Origin: Symbiodinium natans
Lineage: Eukaryota; Sar; Dinophyceae; Suessiales; Symbiodiniaceae
Assembly (NCBI GenBank): GCA_905221605.1
Contig: CAJNDS010002525.1
Coordinates: 1-64,000 of the forward strand
Length of the DNA: 64,000 nucleotides
Direction of reading: 5' to 3'
Shown here: positions 1 through 8,869 of the stretch, one piece after another
Layout: every line of letters starts with the position of its first letter
Numbering within the stretch: position 1 is the first letter of the stretch
Notes under the pieces: generated by a model
The model's input: the letters and a program-made list of their open reading frames with translations, nothing else
Databases searched by the model: none
Told to the model about the DNA's origin: nothing
Made by a program: the position numbers and the translations under genes

Positions 1-500
1 CAAACCACGGACCACCACCACGAGACCACCACCACGAGACCACCACCACAAGACCACCACCACGAGACCACCACCACAAGACCACCACCACGAGACCACC
101 ACCACGACCACCAACACAACCACCCGCACGGACCCCCGCCACGGACCACCACCACGGACCAACCCCACGGACCACCACCACGGGACCACCACCACGGGAC
201 CACCACCACGGGACCACCACCACGAGACAACCACCACAAGTCCACCACCACGGAACCACCACCACGAGACCACCACCACGAGACCACCACCGCGGACCAC
301 CGCCACGGACCACCGCCACCCGGCCACCACCATGGGACCACCACCACGGGACCACCACGATGGCCACAAGAGACCAACACCACCACCACGACACCGCCAC
401 CACCACGACAGACCACTACCAAAGGAGCACCACCACCACGGGACCACCACCACGCTGTGGGACCACCACGACGAACACCACGGGACCACCACCACGGGCA
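1..500. repeat. CCACCACCACGAGA-type minisatellite
   Basis: Tandem, imperfect 12-14 bp units built on GACCACCACCAC with variants (GAGA, GGGA, AAGA). The long open frames across it on the plus strand (His/Pro/Thr-rich) are a by-product of the repeat period and show no domain. From about 500 to 680 the sequence becomes C/A-rich and merges into degenerate CCCTAAA-like DNA. Confidence 0.9.
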
Positions 501-689
501 TTCGGGAAAACCCCCCAAAACCCCAGCCTTTCAGCCCCAACCCCTCAGCACCCACCACACCCGACAGAACCCAAACCATTACAGCAAAAGCAAAAAACAA
601 AACCCCCGCAAAATACGACAAAACTCCGGACACAAACCCTATACAATTTCTATTAAACCCCAAAACCCTACACCGTAAAGCGTAAAACC

Positions 690-1590
690 CTGAACCCGGG
701 GGATCCCGAAAATTCCCGGAATTTAAATTCCTAGGATTTTTCGAGAGCTGTTGCTGATATGTGAGCGTGAGGCCGAACCCCCTTGAACAGCTGGCGGACG
801 GCGACCGTCATCGGAACTACCCTGGACCAAGAGATTTCCTTGAAGATTTCCTTGAAGGTGAAGGGGCACCCACGTCATCACTGTTGCGCTGGAACCTTAA
901 ATCCAACCCGGCAAGCCCAAACCTCAATCCGGACAATTCCTAAAATTCCGGGAATTTTCAGCTCCGGGTGATTCCCAAAATTCCCAGGATTTTTAGACAA
1001 AAAGTGTTAAAATTCCCGGAGTTTTCAGGATCCCCCTGCAAGGCCCTCACAAGCAGCCAAATGGACCGGAAGAGGAGGCGGGGCATCCGACGGGGCGGCC
1101 GCAGAGCGAAAATAGGGGTCGAGCCCGTAGCCTTTTATGGGGATATAGGGGATTAAGGGTAATACAATTGTTGTGGGAAATGTGTGCGCAAGCGTCGCGA
1201 TCGGCTTTCGAGGTTTCGCTTTATAAATGAAAGGTGTGTTCCTTTGCATTGTCTCAGCGTTGCGTGATGTGGTTTACAGGTTGCTGCTCATGATTTATCA
1301 CGCTTCTCAAAGCATAGGATCTTCGCTGCAGATGCTGAATGTCATCCTTTGCTTCCAACCCCTCCTCGATCAATGCGTGAGAAGATGTCATCATGTAATT
1401 TTCGTCGCATCAGGAGCAACAAGGAAGGAATCCGAGATCCGAAGGCATGCATGAAAGGCCCTCCGCCGCCCTCGATTTTCTCGGGGTTTCGGCAATGCGA
1501 CAGCCAGAGAATTCAAGACACCCAATCAAGAACTCGACCTAAACCTTAAACCCTAAACCCCAAACCCTCAACCCTAAACCCTAAACCCTA
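690..1590. other. Intergenic or intronic stretch, no firm gene
   Basis: Contains repeated short AATTCCCGGAATTT-like palindromic motifs between 700 and 1030 and a CCCTAAA array at about 1540-1590. No convincing exon was found between 1030 and 1540. Confidence 0.5.
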
Positions 1591-1591
1591 G

Positions 1592-1699
1592 TTCCTTGGT
1601 GCCTTCACTGCTGGCCCTGGCTGCTGCATGTGACCCTTCCGGTGCTTTTTCAGTCCATCCAACGATTGACTGGATGCAGGTCCGGCCAGACCCGCGAGC
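1592..1699 (-). CDS. Exon of an unrecognised protein
   Basis: Minus-strand exon opening after a CGAAG acceptor with the usual AG|G context and running to a CCCTAAA array. It encodes a Gln/Lys/Pro-rich piece including SLDGLKKHRKGHMQQPGPAV. No domain recognised. It lies downstream of the channel gene stop at 2449, so it should belong to a different gene. The 3' border is approximate. Confidence 0.4.
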
Positions 1700-1746
1700 C
1701 TTCGAAATTTTGAGAGGAAAGCTAAACCGGCTTAATATCTAGAATA

Positions 1747-1748
1747 TG

Positions 1749-1779
<31 letters not shown>

Positions 1780-1798
1780 TTGGGGGGGGGGGGGGTGT
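1747..1798. repeat. (TG)n / poly-T / poly-G simple repeat
   Basis: Consecutive TG dinucleotides, a long T run and a run of 13 G. No gene seen around it. Confidence 0.9.
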
Positions 1799-2100
1799 TA
1801 TGATAGTATAAGTATAAGAGGATCATAAGGGAATGCTAGTAGTAACTATTCCGACCCCTAGAGTATCGATGATTTCGAGGTCGAATCGAGCTTGTCGATT
1901 GACGTCCAACGTCGGTGAAACTTCACACTTCAGCCAGCCGTGACATTGGTCCAAACTTGTCCATGCTTCTTGGGTTCCAAGTCTGGGCCCCTAATTTGGG
2001 CCCCTTGTTTTATCATATGATCCTTACCTACACCGCATATAGTAGCTACTTATAATAAGAGTCCGTACTTCGGATCGCCAGAAAGAAGGGTAAGGGGGGC

Positions 2101-2330
2101 CACAGGAAGGGCCCATGTTCCCAACCTTAGAATGCTGGATGCCTCAAAGAACAGCCGAGTGCTGTTCGAGATGATTCATCTTGCCTGGGAGTCAAGGGTT
2201 TAGGGTTTAGGGTTTAGGGTTTAGGGTTTAGGTTTAGGGTTTAGGGTTTAGGTTTAGGGTTTAGGGTCAGAATGGAAGAACTTCTCTTGACGCGCGGGAA
2301 GAGCAGATGGGAAGGGGTTTAGGGTTTAGG
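2101..2330 (+). CDS. Possible plus-strand exons of an unknown gene
   Basis: Two short open segments separated by a TTTAGGG array (2199-2268). The first encodes MLDASKNSRVLFEMIHLAWE (about 2130-2198), the second RMEELLLTRGKSRWEG (about 2269-2317). Composition is protein-like, and the frames closed by the array could be joined through TTTAG|G. If real, this gene converges on the channel gene ending at 2449. No family recognised. Confidence 0.35.
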
Positions 2331-2448
2331 GCTCAGGGAATTTCCGGTTCAGGGGTTTTCAGGATCTAGGATAGAACAGACCGACGTTGAACTCTGCCAT
2401 CGGTTGGTGTTCGACAAGAATCGGAACCAAAAAATGCCAGATGACAAG

Positions 2449-5400
2449 CTAGCTTCCTTCTAGCTCGGTCATTGAGTCCCTCATCAGCCGCAACATCTTG
2501 AGCTGTTGCATTTGCGGGATCGACACATCACGCAGCAAGATGTCCATGAGCCCTTCCACAAACTCTTCGCGCGTCACCACCCCGGATTTGTCAACGTCCT
2601 GAGCCGGCTGAAGTAGGGTTTAGGGTTTAGGGTTTAGGGTTTAGGGTTTAGGGTTTAGGGTTTAGGTTTAGGGTTTAGGGGAGCCCTTGCAATCCGTAAG
2701 CCTGTAGGCAAGCACGAGAGCAAGACAAAAACAGAAGAACCGATGCAAGACTTGTGGAGTCCACACCACCGTTTGGACGTGCAGACCGAGAAGGCCGAAC
2801 TTGAAACAGTCTAGGATGGCCCTTGCATTGAGAACCTCTCAAAAATATTCCTGAATATGATCCTCCTAAACCCCCAAAAAAGGATAATGCAAAATGTATA
2901 AGGGCCTCCTAGTAGCCAAGAAGACCAGGAAGGTCAGGAAAAGAAGGACACTTGCTCGGACCAGCAGCTGTCACATCGACGTGTCGTTTAGGGTTTAGGG
3001 TTTAGGGTTTAGGGTTTAGGGTTTAGGGTTTAGGGTTTAGGGTTTAGGGTTTAGGGTTTAGGGTTTAGGGTTTAGGGTTTAGGGTTTAGGGTACTCAACA
3101 AAACAGCTGGTGAGCGCGCAAGGAAACCCGGGCTCGCACCCCTGAGCCCTACACAGAGGCTCAGGGTACTTCGTAACCCATTTGAAACTGTACCGATTAG
3201 GGCACTTAAGGGGCTTATAAGTGGGGTATAACTACACTTATAGTTGGTTTAAAAGTACCCTGAACCTCCAAGTAAACCCTAAACCCTAAACCCTTCCCGC
3301 AGGGCGCCGATGAACCACGACTTCATCCTTCATCAATGCGAAATCAACTTGAAGCCAAGTATCCAAGACGTTGAACAACTCCGTCATGCTGCCGACAGAT
3401 GCTTGATCTAAAAAGTCGTCTGGGATCTGACCCTTTTTCTCGAACTCGCGCATCTCCTGTGGACAACTTACAGGGACCAATACCTTAACAAAGGGATTCT
3501 ACCCTAACCCTAAACCCTAAACCCTAAACCTAAACCCTAAACCCTAAACCCCTCAGGACATCTGGGGATGGCTAAGATCCAAATCTCCTCGATGGCGATC
3601 TCGCCGCTCCCATCTGCATCTGCTAAGTCGAAAAGCGCGAGGATCTCTGGCAGGAGATTTTTCGCGTTGGCGCTCCTGCGTTTAGGGTTTAGGGTTGAGG
3701 GTTTAGGGTTTTTTTTTGGGTTTAGGGATAGCAACAGGCACAAGGCGAACATACACTGAAGGAGGCTGTGCGCGCAACGCGTGGGCTGGGAATGCCGTGG
3801 AGATGTCTGATGGGCTCCTGCTAAGAAGTTGAACCTAGTGAGCGATGTATAGTGACAAGTAATACTGTGCACTGAGTTTGATAACTTGCCTCAGGGTCCT
3901 TAGCAAGACCCCCAGGATGTGCAAAAAAAAAGGCGCCTTAACTTCTCTTCCTCCCTTCGAAGTGCCCTCGCATGTTCCAAGGACCCTTCGACCAGCGCTG
4001 CCGTTACGAGGTTCATGACCTTTGCGGGTTTAGGGTTTAGGGTTTAGGGCTCTGTGTTAGGGTGTAGGGTTCGGCTCCAAACAGCACAAAAACCATCTAG
4101 GGTAAGGGCCTTGGGCTGAACCACACAAAAACAAAACAAGCATCCCAAGAGCTTTTGGGCAAAGTGTGCAATTTGGGGAGCTTTCTCTGCGTTGATGTAT
4201 AACTTCTAACTTCTATTATACATCATTACGGGTCTACTGCTCGCGGCCGGCAGTGTTCTTGGACAACTCAGCACGGGACTGAGATCGAGACAATGAGGAT
4301 CAGAATGGCAAAATAGAGGAACACCACGGGCTGTAGCTTGATGAGCGGGAAGTAGACGGCGGAGATCGAGTCCATGGTAATGAACTGAGTGAGAGTGATC
4401 ATAGCGATGCCTAGAGAGCTGAAGTGCTCGCGAAGAACTTCGTTCCTCGGCTGCCCAGTATAAAAAAACACCAGAACCCCAAAACCCGTAAGCTTGGGCT
4501 TAAGAGTGCATTTAAAAAAAACCCAGAACCCCAAACCCGTAAGCTTGGGCTTAGAAGAGTGCACCTTGTTGTCTCAAGGCGGTTGCCGGGATCGTACACC
4601 TAAAGACAAAACAACAAACGGGAAAAAAGACGGAAAAGCTGGTACGAGCTTAAGCCCCCCTAAACACTGAATCCTAAACCCTAACCCGAAAGCCTGAACC
4701 CTGAACCCTGAACCCTGAACCCTGAACCCTGAACCCTGAACCCTAAACCCTAAACCCTAAACCCTAAACCCTAAACCCTAACCACTGAGGGCATCCAGGG
4801 TTCGCATCTGGATCCGATTGGAACTGAGGATTCGTCGCAATCAGCTCAAGGCCCAAGACGCCAAAGACATAAAGGACCAGCCTGGGGTTAGGGTTTAGGG
4901 TTTAGGGTTTAGGGTTTAGGGTTTCGGGTTTAGGGTTTAGGGTTTAGGGTTTAGGGTTTCGAGTTTAGGAACATGGCTTTAGGGTTCGTGTCCGGGGTAT
5001 TGCCCAAAGTTTCCTTTTTGGGTGAAAGGGCCTTCTGAGGGTTTTGGGACCTCTCAGGGCTTTAATCTTTGGACCTTTCTGGTAAGGTTTAGGGTTCAGG
5101 GGGTTAAGGGTCTAGGGCTTAGGGCTTAGGATTAAGGGTTTATGGTTCAGGTTCAGGGGTTCTCGGGATTTTGGGACCTTTTGGGGCCTTCCGTCCCGTT
5201 TGGAGCCTCCAGGCCTTTCGCCACATCACCTGCCTTCGTTTGTCTCAGTTCCTGAGTTCATAACCCCCCAAAAGTCTACACTTTCAGTTCAAGAGGGGGT
5301 TATAGTGTCCAAAAAAGTGTAAAGCATACTCAGCTACTGTAAGTTGTGGAGCTTCTTTGGAAGCGGATCTTTGTGTAGTGCTGGCTTGATTAGACAAACA

Positions 5401-6209
5401 GCTTTGTCATAAAGAGGTTGAAGTAGATTGAATCTTGGCTTCCCAACCCTAAGCCCTAAACCCTACACCCTAAATCCTACACCCTAAGCCCACAAGTTAC
5501 TTGAGCTCGGTTTTTGGAGCTTTGCTTGGCGGACAGGGCTTTGTGCGGTGCCAGCTTGTTTGGCCAAAGCAGCGCTTTCTTTTTTGCGCATTCAATTTGA
5601 GACTGATATCACGTGCAACTTCCATGTACCTTGTCTTGAGGTTTCGGGTTTAGGATGCACAGGGTTTAGGGTCTCGTGGTTGAGAGCAGCAGCCTTCAGT
5701 GCCCACGTCCATGGGCTTATCGGTGCAGGGGCTAGGGAACGTGTAGCAACCATGATCTCACCAAGCAGCAGGAGCAGCATCAGCGTGGAAACCACCGTGT
5801 CCATCGAAGCCATGAGTCCATGCACCAGGCGCCACAGGGGCTTAATCTGCTTGATCATGCGAAAGGAGCGGATGAGGCGAAAGAGGCGCAGCAAGCGCAA
5901 GACCATGATCTGCTGCTGCGCTTCACCGGCAAAGCTGGCAACGATCCGTTCGATGTAGGAGAAGAAGACCAGGCAAAGGTCGAACAGAAACCAGCCTTCA
6001 TAGAAGATCTTCAACCCTCCAGCGAGCACCCTCAATATGATCTCCATGGTATAGATGGCAAGAAGAACGATTTCCACATCAGCTGCCCATGGAAGCTCCT
6101 CGCCCCGAAGGGTCAGCTCGCTTTCAATCCCGATGATGACCGAGTTGAGGACAATTGCTGCAAGAATATACAGCTCGAAGGCAAAGCTACTCACAATGCG
6201 AGCAGAAAC
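2449..6209 (-). CDS. Single-domain voltage-gated cation channel with C-terminal EF-hands
   Basis: Eight exons (5' to 3'): about 5762-6209 (S1 to S4 and start of S5), about 4791-4881 (S5, YVFGVLGLELIA), 4565-4599, about 4280-4445 (pore and S6), 3937-4019 (end of S6, EGSLEHARALRREEEKLRR), 3588-3675 (EF-hand, DADGSGEIAIEE), 3364-3456, and 2449-2598 (second EF-hand DVDKSGVVTREEF, then stop). S4 has the spaced arginines RLLRLFRLIRSFRMIK. The filter region is ITLTQFITMDSIS, matching the TLxQxxTxE/DS pattern of bacterial-type Nav and CatSper/EukCat-like pores, with Asp at the acidic filter position. It should be a plasma-membrane Na/Ca channel gated by voltage and tuned by calcium. The last exons join in frame only with GA or GC donors and AG|G acceptors. 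Introns hold TTTAGGG arrays and repeats. The N-terminal exon(s) upstream of 6209 and the donors after S5 are unresolved. Confidence 0.85.
2812..2917. repeat. Family F inverted-repeat element
   Basis: Begins CTAGGATGGCCCTT and ends GGGCCTCCTAG, with the internal family text CTCTCAAAAATATTCCTGAA. Other copies: 14675-14777, 34072-34166, 35928-36010, 36606-36701 and 45387-45534. The 36606 copy is flanked by TATG on both sides and the 34072 copy by CCAT, so 4-bp target duplications. This copy shows no clear duplication. Confidence 0.75.
3150..3278. repeat. Family E inverted-repeat element
   Basis: Ends CTTGGAGGTTCAGGGTAC in inverted orientation (right end ACCCTGAACCTCCAAG) around degenerate GGGTTATAAGTACAGTTATA-type internal sequence. 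Other copies: 7080-7195, 7206-7310, 11118-11318 (holding a TTTAGGG array), 34195-34273, 43160-43310, 49022-49122, 50778-50910 and 59364-59458. RNA from it would fold into a long hairpin. Confidence 0.7.
4444..4562. repeat. About 58-bp tandem duplication inside a channel-gene intron
   Basis: CCCGTAAGCTTGGGCTTA preceded by CAGAACCCCAAA occurs twice in a row between the exons 4280-4445 and 4565-4599. Only a few bases differ, so the duplication looks recent. Confidence 0.8.
5240..5340. repeat. Family D inverted-repeat element
   Basis: Typical D text: TGAGTTCATAACCCCCCAAA at the left, TGTAAAGCATACTCAGCTACT at the right, with AGTGTA palindromes inside. Lies in the S4-S5 intron region of the channel gene. 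Other copies: 13392-13498, 13625-13731, 34285-34388 and 51313-51660. Partial copies: 9930-9960, 10986-11033 and about 49380-49415. Confidence 0.7.
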
Positions 6210-6309
6210 CTATACTGAACTTGGCACCCTAGCAAAAATTGTAATCTTAGCTGTTCCTAAGGGATGATAGTTGCCAAAAACTAAAAAATGTTTCCAAGTA
6301 GCCCTAAGA

Positions 6310-6745
6310 AACTCTATGAAGGAACGGCAATATGCCTTCAGACCAGGCTGGCGTGTCGGTGGTTGCGCTGCGGATTTGGCTACGCAAGGCGTTGCTTGTT
6401 GCCTGCTTCCTGAAGCCTTGGCAGTATCCATATGGTGAGTTCTCTAGATTATGGTTCCTTTGGAGTCCTTAGTATACTGGGGTATCCAAAAAGGGACCAG
6501 GACTTAGAGAACTGACCATGTCCTTTTGCGGATTGGCTTCTTTAGACGTTAAACGGGAAACACAAGAAAGGCAAAAGGTTTAGGGTTTAGGGTTTATAGG
6601 GTTTAGGGTTTAGGGTTTAGGGTTTAGGGTTTGGAACCACTAGACTGCCAAGGAGCTCGGCTGAGCCGCTGTCCGAAAAACGGTTGGCGAGCGATCTGCC
6701 TCCTGGGCTTTGTTGCTTTCCTTCGCTGTGCAAAGCATCTTCCCC
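6310..6745 (-). CDS. Candidate 5' exons upstream of the channel
   Basis: Two open segments: one starting at an ATG at 6431 (MDTAKASGSRQQATPCVAKS, Ser/Gln/Pro-rich) and one at about 6645-6745 (MLCTAKESNKAQEADRSPTV) directly beside a family B element. They could be the cytosolic N-terminus of the channel, but no splice join to 6209 could be proven. Confidence 0.3.
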
Positions 6746-6852
6746 TAAGGGTCCATGTACCTAAATAAGGAATACTTGGGCCTTAAAGTACCTCCTATTT
6801 AGGGACTTTAAGACCCAAGTACAGAATAATAAGGTACATGGACCCTTAGGGT
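6746..6852. repeat. Family B inverted-repeat element
   Basis: Inverted ends CCTAAGGGTCCATGTACC and GGTACATGGACCCTTAGG around TACTTGGGCCTTAAA and its near-complement. Other copies: 32737-32846, 48830-48945, 55165-55270, 55280-55392, 59150-59260 and 62612-62775. Exon-like segments abut several copies, which suggests introns. No consistent target duplication was found by eye. Confidence 0.75.
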
Positions 6853-7079
6853 TCGTTGTCCAGTATCCTAGGTTACCCTTAATGGGATTTCGGGAATGTC
6901 CTACCCCAAATGTCCATTCGCCCATCCTGTGCACCTCTACTTCTGAGGCTGAGGGAACCTAAGCCCTAAACAAAAGTGAACAAGGGCCTAACCCTAAACC
7001 CTAAACCCTAAACCCTAAACCCTAAACCCTAAACCCTAAACCCTAAACCCTATACTAGGGTTCAAGAGCAACTCCGAAC

Positions 7080-7310
7080 GTCCCAACTTGGAGGTTCAGG
7101 GTACTCAGTAACCCAACAATACATGTTTTCATAAGCCCTTTTTCAATACCCTAACAGGGCTCGAATTGGGTTACACGTGCAGTTCTGATTGGGTTACGAA
7201 TCTCCACTTGGAGGTTCAGGGTACTCATAGCCCAACTCCCACTTGTGAGTCCCTCAAGTACCCTGGCAAGGCGAAAACTGGGTTATAAGTACAGTTCTAG
7301 TTGGGTTACC
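7080..7310. repeat. Two family E elements in tandem
   Basis: ACTTGGAGGTTCAGGGTACT starts both at 7080 and 7206. Each is followed by GGGTTAC-type internal repeats, and the pair ends against a CCCTAAA array at 7311. Confidence 0.65.
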
Positions 7311-7411
7311 ACCCTAAACCCTAAACCCTAAACCCCAAACCCTAAACCCTAAACCCTAAACCCTAAACCCCTCACTGCTCTCCCCAGCTGAGTTGCCGAG
7401 ACGTGCGCCAC

Positions 7412-7480
7412 CATGGGATGTGGCGGCGGGGAAGACGGGGAAGCTTCGGTCTCGCCCTTTCGAAGCCCTACGCCCTAAGC
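7412..7480 (+). CDS. Possible plus-strand first exon
   Basis: CCACCATGGGATGTGGCGGCG opens MGCGGGEDGEASVSPFRSPT before a TTTAGGG array. The Met-Gly-Cys start would suit N-myristoylation or palmitoylation. The exon is short and unsupported otherwise. Confidence 0.25.
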
Positions 7481-8149
7481 TTCGGGTTTCGGGTTTAGGG
7501 TTTAGGGTTCAGGGTTCAGGGTTTAGGGTTTAGGGTTTAGGGTTTAGGGTTTAGGGTTTAGGGCTTTAAACAGTCAACCCCAAACCCGAAACCCTAACCC
7601 TAAACCCCTAAACCTCAACCCTCCCTGTTAGAGAACCTGTTAAGGACTGTTTGTGTAAGTGTGTAGGTGTAAGGGGAAAACATCCCAATCTACATCCCGA
7701 CTTCCGGCCAAGATGTGTAGGGCTGTGAATCGCAACAACCTTCAGAGCCGACCTTTTAAGAGGGTTTAGGGCTTAGGGTTTAGGGTTTAGGGTTTAGGGT
7801 TCGCCAGTGAAGTTGGCGCCTAGAGCATTGGAGAAGTGTCTTTTGATAACAGCGTCCCTAGGCTATCGCCTCGTGGCGGCTCTGCCGTAGATGTCATGTC
7901 GGGTTGTCCTTCAACTTTTAGATCGTTTCAAATGGGATTTATAGCGTTAATACCCCACCCCTCCCCCCCTCCCACTCCCCTCCCCACTGCAAACAGTGTC
8001 CCTAATAAATTTTTTGGTGGTGCCGAAACCAAAAGCAGCTGGAAGCTACACAAGATAAGTGACTTAACTTATTCAACTTGCAGCTCCTTTCGGTTTCGGG
8101 GCCACCAAATTGGGAAAAATGATCTAAAACATTTACATTGCTTTATTGA

Positions 8150-8560
8150 GGCTAGATGCCCCCGTCCCAGATGCCCCTTCCCAGATGCCTCCCTTCCAGA
8201 TGACCCCCCTCCCAGATGCCCCCCTTCCCACCTGCTCCCCCCCAAAAAAACTGAACAACATGCAAACTGCGAGAGAAAAAAACAAAAAAACAAAGAATCT
8301 AAATCATGTACATTATTTACTTGCGCTTAGACGCTTTTTTTGTTCTGGATTCTCTCTCGTGTTTCTCTCTGCTATCTCTTTGAGTGTTGTCTCTTAGCTT
8401 CCTCTCTCGGTCGTCGCTCGGCTCCTTTTCGGCTTGTTTCAGTTCTGCTTCAGATCTTTCTTCAGTTCTCTGGCTTTGCCTTCTCTCTTTCTCTCCCATT
8501 TCTCTTTCTCTGAGGCACAACCGAAAGCTCTGAGCTGCTGGCGATTTTCTTTTACTTTGC
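8150..8560. repeat. CCCAGATGCCCC minisatellite and pyrimidine-rich tract
   Basis: Four or five imperfect units of CCCAGATGCCCCCCTT at about 8150-8235, then an A-rich stretch, then TCTCTCTTTC-rich DNA to about 8520. Open frames here on both strands are low-complexity artefacts. Confidence 0.7.
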
Positions 8561-8729
8561 AGTTTAAACTGAAGAAATATCAGATGAGAAAGAATTCGGG
8601 ACAAACCAAAGGCACGCCAACTTCACTGGCGCAGTTGGCGCAGCTCTAAAATTTAGGGTTTAGGGTTTAGGGTCTTTAGAACCCACAGCGACCTAGGCGT
8701 GGGGTCCCTGCGGAAAGATGGGGGTTTTG

Positions 8730-8848
8730 GGTTAGGGTTTAGGGTTTAGGGTTTAGGGTTTAGGGTTTAGGGTTTAGGGTTTAGGGTTTAGGGTTTAGGG
8801 TTTAGGGTTTAGGGTTTAGGTTAGGGTTTAGGGTTTAGGGTTTAGGGT
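8730..8848. repeat. Interstitial TTTAGGG array
   Basis: About 16 units with one shortened unit. It stops beside an exon-like segment at 8870. Confidence 0.95.
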
Positions 8849-8869
8849 AATAATCACCCCCCCCCAGCC

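Noticed and set aside
332-685. His-rich 117-codon frame
   Set aside because: Made by the CCACCA minisatellite; neighbouring frames are open too.
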